From JAGVLN01 sp964515755 (GTDB taxonomy: Bacteria > Pseudomonadota > Alphaproteobacteria > Rickettsiales > JABSSG01): a stretch of 24,700 bases of DNA. The notes beneath the pieces were generated by a model. That model searched no databases. It worked only from the letters and a program-made list of their open reading frames with translations, and was not told the DNA's origin. The stretch is taken from contig CAZEVK010000026.1 in NCBI GenBank assembly GCA_964515755.1, positions 1 through 24,700 of the forward strand, read 5' to 3'. Below, one piece after another: positions 1 to 8,749 of the stretch (its first letter is position 1; each line of letters begins with the position of its first letter). Both the position numbers and the translations under genes were made by a program.

Positions 1-568
1 CAACAAAAGTTCCTTCTTTAGTTTTGCTCACTGCAATTGGTGCAGATTGTTTGCTAACTATCATTATATTTGGATAGTCAGCAAAAATTGCTAATACAGC
101 AAATGCTCCTTTTAGTTGTATAATAGCATTTTTAGTTGATTCAAAAGGGGTTTTACCAGATTTAATATATTTATCAATTAATCTAAGAATAACTTCGCTA
201 TCTGTATCAGATTCGAATTTTACACCTTCGTCTGTTAACATATTTTTAATTATATCATAATTTTCTATAATACCATTATGCACTATTGAAACTTTATCTG
301 TGGAATGGGGATGGGCATTTTTTGAATTGGCCTCACCATGAGTAGCCCATCTAGTATGAGCAATACCAATCTGGCCGTTACAAGATGAATACGGAAGCTT
401 TTCTTCAAGAGCGGTAACTTTTCCTGATGTTTTTACTGTGCAGATGCTATTAGCTTTAATGCAAGCTATTCCTGCTGAGTCATATCCTCTATATTCTAAC
501 TTTTTCAATCCTGCGACTAGTTTATTTGCAACATTTTCATAGCTATTTATTCCAATAATTCCGCACAT
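1..568 (-). CDS. glmS: Glutamine--fructose-6-phosphate aminotransferase, N-terminal part (runs off left edge)
   Basis: GlmS makes glucosamine-6-phosphate from fructose-6-phosphate and glutamine, the first step towards UDP-GlcNAc for peptidoglycan and other envelope sugars. Reading the minus strand from the ATG at 568-566 gives MCGIIGINS. The Cys directly after Met is the N-terminal nucleophile of the glutaminase (class II amidotransferase) domain. The frame stays open for 189 codons to the window edge. It contains further family motifs: EYRGYDSAG, HTRWATHG, HNGIIENY and SDTDSEV. Only the glutaminase domain is visible; the two SIS (sugar isomerase) domains must lie to the left of the window. 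The start is fixed because Cys2 must become the N-terminus after Met removal. The gene diverges from priA and shares its upstream spacer. The identification is certain at family level, but whether the gene is intact cannot be judged here. Confidence 0.95.
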   Translation of the reverse strand, partial: MCGIIGINSYENVANKLVAGLKKLEYRGYDSAGIACIKANSICTVKTSGKVTALEEKLPYSSCNGQIGIAHTRWATHGEANSKNAHPHSTDKVSIVHNGIIENYDIIKNMLTDEGVKFESDTDSEVILRLIDKYIKSGKTPFESTKNAIIQLKGAFAVLAIFADYPNIMIVSKQSAPIAVSKTKEGTFV

Positions 569-652
569 AGTTTACTTAAAAATATGATTTACAATAAAAT
601 TGAAAATTAGCCTTTATTAGGCCAAAACGCAATCAGCAAGTTCTAAGACGGG

Positions 653-702
653 ATCACAAAACATTACAAATAATTACTAGCGTATAAGGAAGGTTTTGTG
701 AT
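653..702. repeat. Perfect 10-bp inverted repeat in the glmS-priA spacer
   Basis: ATCACAAAAC at 653-662 is the exact reverse complement of GTTTTGTGAT at 693-702, with a 30-base spacer that holds the purine-rich AAGGAAGG (686-693). The repeat lies between two divergent genes, so it could be a paired operator site, or a stem in the priA leader that hides the AAGGAAGG. Neither role is shown by the sequence alone. There is no T-run after either arm, so it is not a typical terminator. A smaller hairpin (GCCT, 5-base loop, AGGC) sits at 610-622. Confidence 0.5.
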
Positions 703-735
703 ATATTGTCCTATCTCTTAATATTCGAATTAAAA

Positions 736-2721
736 ATGACTCAAAGGCCAAATGCAGTACAAGTATTATTGCCCATACCAAATGGTAAGGCTATTTTTGA
801 TTATGCCCTGACTCCCGGTACAAATTTACGTATTGGAAGTTTTGTTTTAGTCTCATTTCGCAAAAAAGAAATAGTTGGGATAGTTTGGTCTTTTGTAGTG
901 ACAGAAATTCCAATTGGAAAAATTAAGTCAGTTGCTAAAGTATTCGACCTTCCAAATCTGACTGCTAAACATATCAATTTTATAAAATTTATATCAGAAT
1001 ATACTTTGTCTACTTATGGGGCAGTGTTAAAAATGATGATGCCGTTACAAAGTAGTTTTAATTTTATCATAGATAATACAAAAAAAAATCAAGGGTTGCC
1101 AAAGTTTATTATACCTAATTTTACTAGTGAACAGCAGCAAGCAGTTGATTCTTTAATATCTTTGGTTACTAGCTTAATATACAATGTTTGTTTGCTAGAT
1201 GGAGTTACTGGATCAGGAAAAACTGAAGTATATTTTGCTGCAATTTATCAAGCACTATCTGAAAAAGACACACAAATTTTAGTATTGTTGCCTGAAATTA
1301 TGCTAACTGCTCAATTGATTCAAAGATTTGAAGCCAGATTTGGTTTTTCTCCGGCAAAATGGCATTCTGATATGGCTTTATCGCAGAAAAGAAAGATATG
1401 GCTAGATGTTATTACTGGCAAAGAAAGATTAGTTATTGGCGCAAGAAGTGCATTGTTTCTACCTTATAGTAATCTTAGCTTAATTATTGTTGATGAAGAA
1501 CATGATGTTTCTTATAAGCAAGAAGAAGGCGTTGTTTATAATGCTCGTGATGCAGCAGTGGCTTGCGGATACACTTACAAAATTCCTGTGATTTTATCTT
1601 CTGCTACCCCTTCGATGGAGACACTAATGAATGTTAATTTAGGTAAATACAAACATATTGCTTTACAATCACGATATGGTGCGGAGTCTATGCCAACTAT
1701 TGATGTAATAGACATGCGTCATGAAAAAATGGCTAAAGGTAGTTGGTTATCTTTAAGATTAGTTAATGCAATTAAGAAAGCACTTAATGACCAAAAGCAG
1801 GTTATGTTATTTCTCAATAGAAGAGGATATGCGCCGATCACATTATGTAAGTCGTGCGGTTATAAATATGCTTGTCCTAATTGCTCTTCATATTTAGTTA
1901 GTCATAAGGATGATGACGTACTAATGTGTCATCATTGCGGTTATTCAACTAAGTATAATTCTGTTTGTATGAACTGCAACAAGGAAGATTCATTGACAAA
2001 ATGCGGACCTGGAGTCGAGAGAATAGCTGAAGAAGTAGCAAAAATTTTTCCTAATTCTAGAATTCAAATTATTACTAAAGACACTGTACGTAATATAGAC
2101 TGCGCAGAAGAGGTTATAGCAAAAATTCTTGATGGAAAAATAGATATTATTATTGGTACGCAAATGATTAGTAAGGGTCATGATTTCCCAAATATAGCTA
2201 TAGTTGGTGTTGTTGATGCTGATCTGGGATTAATAGGTGCAGATTTACGATCTGCTGAGCGTACCTATCATTTACTAACTCAGATGAGTGGTCGTGCTGG
2301 TAGAAGGGAAGGAGGTAGTGCTTTAATCCAAACTTACTATCCTGATACTCCTATTTTAGCTAGCTTGATCAGCAACAATCGCGATCAATTCACAAATTAT
2401 GAAATGCAAAATAGAAAGATATTAAACATGCCTCCATTTGGTAGATTATCAGCGATTATTATTAGTGGCATAAACGAAGAAAGATTACAAGAATTCTCTA
2501 ATCTTTTATTAAAGTCTGCACCTATTACTCATGGAGTAATAGTTCTTGGTCCAGTTAAGGCACCGCTTGCTAAAATCCGGGGTCGATATCGTTACAGATT
2601 TTTAATTAAAAGCATGGCTAGCATTAAAATCCAAAAATTTATTAGCTATTGGCTGGAATTAGTTAAAATTCCTAGTGGTATCAGAGTCAAAGTTGATATT
2701 GATCCATATAATTTTTTATAA
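736..2721 (+). CDS. priA: Primosomal protein N', replication-restart helicase PriA
   Basis: PriA is a 3'-to-5' DNA helicase that recognises stalled or recombined forks and reloads the replicative helicase. From ATG 736 the protein has 661 residues, slightly shorter than the E. coli protein. The N-terminal DNA-binding region is followed by Walker A GVTGSGKT (about 156-163), the DEEHD box (253-257) and SATPS. Four CxxC pairs then bind zinc (Cys 371, 374, 380, 383, 398, 401, 411, 414). The second RecA-like half has GTQMISKGHDF and QMSGRAGR. The frame is also open back to a TTG at 706, which lies 12 bases after AAGGAAGG. I prefer ATG 736 because the family similarity begins there (VLLPIPNG), although the sequence just before 736 has no good ribosome binding site. 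The 3' end faces the MFS gene 13 bases away. Function is certain; the exact start is open. Confidence 0.96.
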   Translation: MTQRPNAVQVLLPIPNGKAIFDYALTPGTNLRIGSFVLVSFRKKEIVGIVWSFVVTEIPIGKIKSVAKVFDLPNLTAKHINFIKFISEYTLSTYGAVLKMMMPLQSSFNFIIDNTKKNQGLPKFIIPNFTSEQQQAVDSLISLVTSLIYNVCLLDGVTGSGKTEVYFAAIYQALSEKDTQILVLLPEIMLTAQLIQRFEARFGFSPAKWHSDMALSQKRKIWLDVITGKERLVIGARSALFLPYSNLSLIIVDEEHDVSYKQEEGVVYNARDAAVACGYTYKIPVILSSATPSMETLMNVNLGKYKHIALQSRYGAESMPTIDVIDMRHEKMAKGSWLSLRLVNAIKKALNDQKQVMLFLNRRGYAPITLCKSCGYKYACPNCSSYLVSHKDDDVLMCHHCGYSTKYNSVCMNCNKEDSLTKCGPGVERIAEEVAKIFPNSRIQIITKDTVRNIDCAEEVIAKILDGKIDIIIGTQMISKGHDFPNIAIVGVVDADLGLIGADLRSAERTYHLLTQMSGRAGRREGGSALIQTYYPDTPILASLISNNRDQFTNYEMQNRKILNMPPFGRLSAIIISGINEERLQEFSNLLLKSAPITHGVIVLGPVKAPLAKIRGRYRYRFLIKSMASIKIQKFISYWLELVKIPSGIRVKVDIDPYNFL

Positions 2722-2734
2722 TTTTTGTGTATAT

Positions 2735-3931
2735 TTATTTTTTCAGTAAATTTATAATTTTAGAATTTTTCATTACCATAAACATAGTGATAACTGCTAG
2801 AGTAATGAGGAGTGAAAGAATAATTCCAATATTTTGAAATGAGCCATTATAAAAATATGCAGCTAGTTCAAGGCCGATAGTAGCTACTATCAGACGGCTT
2901 CCTTGTAAAACTGCAGAAATTCTTCCTTTTGCCTCAGGTAAATAATTAAGACAAATGGGATAAATTATTGTTGAAGGAATAATTAAAGTTGTATTAAACG
3001 GGAGATATGCAAGTGTAATAATTAATGGATTTTTGATATTAAGTAAAGTAACTACAGCAATAATAATTAATCCAATAATAGATATTTGAGCAGATATATA
3101 AAGCATTTTTTTCTGATCATATTTATTGACGATTAATCCGGATAATATGCTTCCAAATGCAAAAGTAAAAGCTAATGACCCTTGATAATAACCAAATTCT
3201 GAAAGGCTTACTCCTAAATCTTCCATGTATAATATAGGAGACATTCCAATAATAATCCAGTAAGGAACAAACATGAAAGTGATATTTGCTGCCAAAAGCA
3301 TTAATGGTTTTGACCTAAATATAGGTAGGTAACCACGTAAATTTATTGGTTCTTTGTTTTTTGGTAACTTATTGGTAGGAATAAAAAAAATGGTCATAAT
3401 AAGCACAATTAATCCAGAAAGTGCAAGTGTAGTAAAGTTACCTTGCCAATGGTAATGCATAGTGATGTAGCTACCGGCAATAGGGGCAGCACCTATAGAG
3501 GCATTTACCAATCCATTTAGAATTGCCATTAATGATTGTTGTTCTTTAAGTGCGTAAGAATCTGCAATAATTAAAAAACATAGAACTGCAGGTGCTGCTA
3601 TCCCTAAGCCTTGAAGGAATCGACCTAAAAGAAGTGATTGATAAGACGAAGCCCACAGACAGAATGAACTACCAATAATAAAAATAATAAGTCCTAGTAA
3701 AATAATAGGCTTGCGACCATAACGATCTGCTAATCCTCCAACAAATAATATACTTAAGAAAAAACCTATGAAATTAACTGATAATAATGCTTCAAGCCAA
3801 AATGGCGATAGGTTAAACTGATTACTTAGTTCTAAAAAACTTGGAACGAATAAATCAATTTCCGCACCCCCTAGTATATCCATAAAGATTACTGTTACTA
3901 AAATCATCAGTTTTGCAAATTGTTGTTTCAT
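2735..3931 (-). CDS. MFS efflux transporter, Bcr/CflA type
   Basis: This 398-residue inner-membrane protein has about twelve hydrophobic segments, the normal size and build of a major facilitator superfamily drug:proton antiporter. MFS motif A is present between segments 2 and 3 (GGLADRYGRKP, about 65-75), followed by GRFLQGLG in segment 4. The N-terminal pattern with an acidic residue in segment 1 (EIDLFVPSF) and the overall motif order fit the Bcr/CflA group of multidrug exporters. The substrate cannot be read from the sequence; in intracellular bacteria such proteins may also move metabolites. It is transcribed alone, towards priA. Its upstream region (3932-4125) contains AGCAT-ATG-ATGCT at 3998-4010, which could be an operator. 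No frameshift or missing segment is seen. Family confidence is high and the subfamily is likely. Confidence 0.88.
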   Translation of the reverse strand: MKQQFAKLMILVTVIFMDILGGAEIDLFVPSFLELSNQFNLSPFWLEALLSVNFIGFFLSILFVGGLADRYGRKPIILLGLIIFIIGSSFCLWASSYQSLLLGRFLQGLGIAAPAVLCFLIIADSYALKEQQSLMAILNGLVNASIGAAPIAGSYITMHYHWQGNFTTLALSGLIVLIMTIFFIPTNKLPKNKEPINLRGYLPIFRSKPLMLLAANITFMFVPYWIIIGMSPILYMEDLGVSLSEFGYYQGSLAFTFAFGSILSGLIVNKYDQKKMLYISAQISIIGLIIIAVVTLLNIKNPLIITLAYLPFNTTLIIPSTIIYPICLNYLPEAKGRISAVLQGSRLIVATIGLELAAYFYNGSFQNIGIILSLLITLAVITMFMVMKNSKIINLLKK

Positions 3932-4164
3932 TATATTATCTCAATTTTAGTATGATCACTTACATAATGTAATATAATTGAAAGTTATTGGCATAACAGC
4001 ATATGATGCTTTTTTAACTTTTTTAGGTAATTTGTAATAATCACATTACTACTAAATTTATTTTGAGGTTTTTATATTATCATGAAAATTACTGCTTAAG
4101 TTAAGTCCTGTCTAAGGATAAGTTTTTGTTAAATTTGCGTCAACATTACCTTAAGAGTATATTT

Positions 4165-5584
4165 ATGAATCATAACCCTATATTAATCAACAATATTGGT
4201 CTATCTTTTCCTCAGAAAACTTGTTTTTTAAATTTTTCTACTCAGATAAATTCAGGAATGCGCATTGGTATTATTGGTAGAAATGGTAGTGGTAAATCAA
4301 ATCTACTTAAAATAATCCAAGGTCAGATCGATCCTTCTGAAGGGAAGATTAAAATTCCTAAAAATATTGTTTTTGGTTATTTACCACAGTTTATTAATGA
4401 ATTTTCTGATAAAAGTGGTTCTGAGAGATTTAATAAAGCTCTGAATCAAGTTTTAGCTATAAATCCTAATATACTATTACTTGATGAGCCGAGCAATCAT
4501 CTTGATATAAGTAATCGTCAATCATTGTTGCGTGTTATAAACAGTTATAAGTTTAATTATTGCTTCGCATGATATTAATTTATTGCGTAATTCTGTTAAC
4601 GTTTTATGGTGTATTGATGATGAAAAAGTTCAAATATTTAGAGGAAGTTATGATAGCTATATTTTGGAAAGAACTAAAAAGCATTTTGCAATTAAGCGAG
4701 AATTAGCTTTTATTCATCAAAAAGCTAAAGAGTGTTACTATTTGTTAATGAAAGAGCAAGTAAGAGCAAAAAAAAGTAAAAAACAAGGAGAAAAACATAA
4801 AAAACAAAGAAGATGGCCAACAATTGTTTCTGATGCTAAAATAGGTAGAGCTATAGAAACTACTGGTAAAAAGAAAAAACAAATAAATATTAGAAAGCAG
4901 GAATTAGTTGATACTCTTTCTGAGCTAAAAATGTCTAAGATTATTAAACCAAAATTTTCATTATTAGTAAAAAAAAGGAATAAAACTACTCTTTTTATTG
5001 TAGATGGTAGTATTGGTTATCAAAAACCAATTATTAATAATATCAATTTTATTATCGATGGAAATGAGAAAGTTGCGATAGTAGGAAATAATGGTTCTGG
5101 AAAGCCTACTTTAGTTAAATCTATATTAAATACACCTAACATAACAAAATCAGGAGAATGGTATACTCCAGCAATAGATGATATTGGTTATTTAGATCAG
5201 CATTACGATAATCTTGATTTAAATTCTACTTTATTTGAAGAACTTAATAATTTGGTTCCAAGTTGGTCTCAATTTAAAATAAGACAGCATTTGAATGATT
5301 TTCTTTTTCACAAAAATGAAGAAGTAAATGCAGTTATGGAAACTTTTTCGGGTGGAGAAAAGGTTAGAGCGTGCTTAGCTAAAATAGTTGCAAAAGCTCC
5401 AAAGCTTTTAATTTTAGATGAAATAACTAACAATCTTGATTCAGAAACTAAAGATCATGTTGTTGAAGTATTAAAAGGATATCTTGGATCCACTATAGTA
5501 ATATCTCATGACGAAGACTTTTTAAAGCAGATTGGTATTAATACATTTTATTCAATTAAGGATGGTTGCTTAAATCAGCGTTGA
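4165..5584 (+). pseudogene. Frameshifted ABC-F family ATPase (two ATP-binding domains, no membrane domain)
   Basis: ABC-F proteins carry two ABC ATPase domains and act on ribosomes in translation or antibiotic protection. From ATG 4165 the first domain has Walker A GRNGSGKS, Q-loop GYLPQ, a signature weakened to KSGSERF, and Walker B ILLLDEPSNHLD. It then runs into a stop at 4570-4572. The expected H-loop (IIASHD) is encoded in the neighbouring frame at about 4553-4570 and continues to 5584, so one extra base (or two lost) lies near 4540-4555. The downstream part holds a Lys/Arg-rich linker, a second Walker A changed to GNNGSGKP (Pro in place of the Mg-binding Ser/Thr), an intact signature FSGGEKVR, Walker B LLILDEITNNLD and H-loop VISHDED. 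Frameshift plus damaged active-site residues point to a decaying gene. No slippery site is obvious. A TTG at 4126 is a less likely start. A sequencing error could explain the frameshift but not the Pro. Confidence 0.85.
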
Positions 5585-5713
5585 ATTTACCGTAATTTGT
5601 ATATATAGTTTGATCTTATAATATTTATCAACTATCTTGCGAAGCTATCAAAACTATGTTAGCTTACCTGCTTTATATAGTATTTTTCGACTTTAAAGGA
5701 TTATGTAATTTAA

Positions 5714-6265
5714 ATGGCGCAGAATTTTAATCTTATAGATAGATATGCACAGGCTCTGTATCAAGCTACAGAAGCAAGTGGTGAAATGAAACAAGTAGTT
5801 GATGATATTAATTTATGTAGCCAGATTTTACTGGCCTCACCAGAATATTTTACGTATTTAGCTGCGCCCGTATGTGAATTAGAAATGCAAAAGTCTGTTA
5901 TTCAGACGTTATCTAAGCAATATAAATTTAATAATTTAATCAAAAATTTTCTACTGATGTTATGCATGAACGGTCGTTTAAATTTCTTAAAACAAGTTTT
6001 ATCAAGATTTATTATGCTGTACCAGGAAGCACAAGATATACTAGTAGCAGATGTTAAATCTGCAGCTAAATTGACTGAAAATCAAATAAAAAAAATAACT
6101 AAGTATTTAGAAAAAAAATTAGATAAAAAAATTTTGCTGAATACGGCAGTTGATCCAAAAATAATGGGCGGATTAATTATAAAGATGAATTTTATGGTTA
6201 TAGATAATTCTATATCAAATAAGATTAATAAAATTAAATTTAATACAGAAGAGCTTATTAATTAA
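5714..6265 (+). CDS. atpH: ATP synthase F1 delta subunit
   Basis: The delta subunit sits on top of the F1 alpha3-beta3 head and ties it to the peripheral stalk (F0 b subunits). The protein has 183 residues, the usual length. It starts with the family's N-terminal helical region (LIDRYAQALYQA) and ends with the characteristic C-terminal segment DPKIMGGLIIKMNFMVIDNSI. It is the first gene of the F1 cluster, followed by atpA after 33 bases. An AAAGGA at 5695-5700 is rather far (13 bases) from the ATG. In the upstream spacer, TTGATC (5610-5615) and TATCTT (5633-5638) are 17 bases apart and could be a weak promoter for the operon; this is only a pattern match. F0 genes are absent, which is normal for alphaproteobacteria. 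Confidence 0.95.
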   Translation: MAQNFNLIDRYAQALYQATEASGEMKQVVDDINLCSQILLASPEYFTYLAAPVCELEMQKSVIQTLSKQYKFNNLIKNFLLMLCMNGRLNFLKQVLSRFIMLYQEAQDILVADVKSAAKLTENQIKKITKYLEKKLDKKILLNTAVDPKIMGGLIIKMNFMVIDNSISNKINKIKFNTEELIN

Positions 6266-6298
6266 TAATAAAAAGACAAATAAATTGTTGAGGAAAAA

Positions 6299-7834
6299 AT
6301 GGAAATCAAGGCATCAGAAGTAATTGGAATTTTAAAAAAACAGATTGAAAACTTTGATGATTTACCTGAATTTAAAGAAGTTGGACAAGTTCTCTCCGTT
6401 GGTGATGGAATCGCCAAAATATATGGTTTGGATTCTGTAGAAGCGGGAGAAATGGTTGAGTTTGAGAGTGGCGTACAAGGTATGGCATTAAATCTTGAAC
6501 AAGATAGTGTTGGTGTTGTTATTTTTGGAAGTGACACTTCAATAATAGAAGGTCAAACTGTAAAAAGAACGGGAAAAATTGTGCAGGTGCCAGTGGGAGA
6601 AGGCCTTCTTGGCAGAGTTGTTAATGCTCTTGGTGTTCCTGTGGATGGCAAAGGTCCTTTAAAAGGAGTAAGTTATAGCCCTGTAGAAGTAAATGCTCCT
6701 GGTATTGTTCAAAGACAATCAGTTTCAGAGCCGGTGCAAACAGGCATAAAAGCCATCGATGCTCTAATTCCTATTGGTAGAGGGCAAAGAGAGCTAATAA
6801 TCGGTGATAGACAAACTGGTAAAACTGCAATTGCGATTGATACTATTCTTAATCAAAAGCAAGCACATTCTAATAATGACGAAGCTAATAAAATTTATTG
6901 TGTTTACGTTGCAATCGGTCAAAAGCAGTCGACAGTTGCACGTATTGTAAAAAAATTAGAAGAAGAAGGAGCTCTAGCATATAGTATCGTAGTTGTTGCA
7001 TCTGCGTCTGATCCAGCACCAATGTTATTTCTTGCTCCTTACTCTGGTTGTTCTATGGGTGAATATTTTAGAGATAACAAAAAACATGCTTTAATAATTT
7101 ATGATGATTTGTCCAAGCATGCAGTAGCATATAGACAAATGTCTTTATTATTACGTAGACCTCCAGGACGTGAAGCTTATCCAGGAGATGTGTTTTTCTT
7201 GCATTCACGTCTATTGGAAAGAGCTGCAAAATTATCAGATGAGCTTGGAGCAGGCTCCTTGACTGCTCTACCAATTATTGAAACTCAAGCTGGAGATGTT
7301 TCGGCATATATTCCGACAAACGTTATTTCTATTACTGATGGACAAATTTATCTTGAAACAGAATTATTTTTTAAAGGCATTCGTCCTGCGGTTAACGTTG
7401 GTTTATCTGTTAGTCGTGTTGGTTCTGCAGCTCAAATAAAAGCTATGAAACAGGTTGCTGGTTCAATTAAATTAGATTTAGCACAATTTAGAGAGATGGA
7501 ATCATTCTCTCAATTTAGTTCTGACTTAGATGAAGTAACTCAGAAAATGTTGCTACGTGGTCAAAAGCTTACTATTCTTTTGAAACAAGATCAGTACGTT
7601 CCTTTGGCGGTGGAAGAGCAAGTAGTGGTAATCTATGCTGGTGTTAAAGGCTATTTAGATACTATAAATGTTAAAGATGTACAGCGTTTCGAAAAAGAGC
7701 TTTTATTATTTATGCATCAAAAAGATAAGAGTAATTTATTACAAAGTATTGCAAAAGAGAAAAAGATTACTGATGAAGTGGAACGTGATTTAAAAGATGC
7801 ATTAGCTGGTTTTGTAAAACATTTTGCGCAGTAA
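6299..7834 (+). CDS. atpA: ATP synthase F1 alpha subunit
   Basis: AtpA forms the non-catalytic nucleotide sites of the F1 head and supplies the arginine finger to the catalytic beta sites. The 511-residue protein is full length. It shows an N-terminal beta-barrel region (GDGIAKIYGL), Walker A GDRQTGKT (169-176), the Walker B stretch ALIIYDDLSKH (264-274), and the family signature ending in VSRVGSAAQ with Arg373 as the arginine finger. The start ATG is preceded by AGG at 6291-6293 with good spacing. It lies 33 bases after atpH and 9 bases before atpG. Nothing unusual is visible. Confidence 0.98.
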   Translation: MEIKASEVIGILKKQIENFDDLPEFKEVGQVLSVGDGIAKIYGLDSVEAGEMVEFESGVQGMALNLEQDSVGVVIFGSDTSIIEGQTVKRTGKIVQVPVGEGLLGRVVNALGVPVDGKGPLKGVSYSPVEVNAPGIVQRQSVSEPVQTGIKAIDALIPIGRGQRELIIGDRQTGKTAIAIDTILNQKQAHSNNDEANKIYCVYVAIGQKQSTVARIVKKLEEEGALAYSIVVVASASDPAPMLFLAPYSGCSMGEYFRDNKKHALIIYDDLSKHAVAYRQMSLLLRRPPGREAYPGDVFFLHSRLLERAAKLSDELGAGSLTALPIIETQAGDVSAYIPTNVISITDGQIYLETELFFKGIRPAVNVGLSVSRVGSAAQIKAMKQVAGSIKLDLAQFREMESFSQFSSDLDEVTQKMLLRGQKLTILLKQDQYVPLAVEEQVVVIYAGVKGYLDTINVKDVQRFEKELLLFMHQKDKSNLLQSIAKEKKITDEVERDLKDALAGFVKHFAQ

Positions 7835-7843
7835 AGTAGTTGT

Positions 7844-8719
7844 ATGGCAAATTTAAAAAACCTAAAATTACGCATCAAAAGTGTTAAGTCTACTCAAAAA
7901 ATTACAAAGGCTATGAAAATGGTCTCGGCTTCAAAGTTGAGAAAAGCTAGAGAAGCTATTGAGGCTAATAGACCTTACACCGAGAAAATGAATGAGATTA
8001 CGAAAATTGTTGCTAGTAATGTTGATAATTCTCATTCAGTTCCATTATTTTATGGAAGAGAAGAGATTAATAAATTGTTATTTATCGTTGTGACATCAGA
8101 TCGTGGTTTATGTGGTGGGTTAAATAGTGCTGCGATAAGGATGGTAAAAAAACGTATTGCAGAAGCTAAAAATAAAAATCATTCTGTGAGCATTTTGTGT
8201 ATAGGCAAAAAGGGATACGAACAATTACATTTATTAAAAAATATTGAAGTTAAGATGGTTGAGAATTTTAGTTATAGTAAAAAACTTGATTCTGCTCCTC
8301 TAAGAAAATTATCTGATTTTTTAATGATTGAATTTAGTAAAGAAAATTTTGATGCATGTTTTATCTTTTTTAATGAATTTGTTTCTGCTGTAACTCAAAA
8401 TGTATCTTATAAGCAGCTTTTACCATTATTTACTCAAGATGACGTCGTTGAACAAAATGCAAATAATCAATTTGAATTTGAACCAGAGGCCAAGAAAATG
8501 GTAGCAGATTTGGTAGGACGTAACATGACTGCTAATTTACTATCTATAGTTCTAGAAAATATTGCTAGTGAACATGGAGCAAGAATGACTGCAATGGAAA
8601 ATGCATCTAATAATGCTGGAGCAATGATTAAAGATTTGAATATCTTATACAATAGAACAAGACAATCTGCTATTACAACAGAATTGATCGAGATTATTTC
8701 AGGTGCGGAAGCAATATAA
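7844..8719 (+). CDS. atpG: ATP synthase F1 gamma subunit
   Basis: AtpG is the central rotor shaft that turns inside the alpha3-beta3 ring. The 291-residue protein has the two conserved long-helix ends: the N-terminal stretch with RIKSVKSTQKITKAMKMVSA (about 11-30), and the C-terminal segment around GARMTAMENASNNA and the LYNRTRQSAITTEL box. The middle Rossmann-like part includes TSDRGLCGGLN (about 84-94). The ATG follows the atpA stop by 9 bases with no strong ribosome binding site, so translation is probably coupled to atpA. Full length and intact. Confidence 0.97.
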   Translation: MANLKNLKLRIKSVKSTQKITKAMKMVSASKLRKAREAIEANRPYTEKMNEITKIVASNVDNSHSVPLFYGREEINKLLFIVVTSDRGLCGGLNSAAIRMVKKRIAEAKNKNHSVSILCIGKKGYEQLHLLKNIEVKMVENFSYSKKLDSAPLRKLSDFLMIEFSKENFDACFIFFNEFVSAVTQNVSYKQLLPLFTQDDVVEQNANNQFEFEPEAKKMVADLVGRNMTANLLSIVLENIASEHGARMTAMENASNNAGAMIKDLNILYNRTRQSAITTELIEIISGAEAI

Positions 8720-8749
8720 AAGTTTATATTAAATTTAATTGAGGTAAGT

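Noticed and set aside
3998..4015. AGCAT-ATG-ATGCT followed by six T as an intrinsic terminator on the plus strand
   Set aside because: No plus-strand gene ends upstream within more than 1.2 kb, and the 5-bp stem is weak. It could be an operator of the MFS gene, but nothing supports this beyond the symmetry.
4540..4575. Programmed ribosomal frameshift in the ABC-F gene
   Set aside because: No slippery heptamer or downstream stem is visible, and the Pro in the second Walker A indicates decay.
4126..5584. Two separate ABC ATPase genes (4126-4572 and 4583-5584)
   Set aside because: The first lacks its H-loop, which is encoded in the next frame directly after the break, and the second has no start codon better than an internal TTG. 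They are two halves of one broken ABC-F gene.
5642..5665. AAGCTA/TAGCTT hairpin with a 12-base loop before atpH as an attenuator or terminator
   Set aside because: The stem is only 6 bp, the loop is large and no T-run follows; such stems are frequent by chance in AT-rich DNA.
6262..6537. 91-aa minus-strand reading frame over the start of atpA
   Set aside because: It is antisense to the conserved AtpA N-terminus, shows no family motif and has no supporting context.
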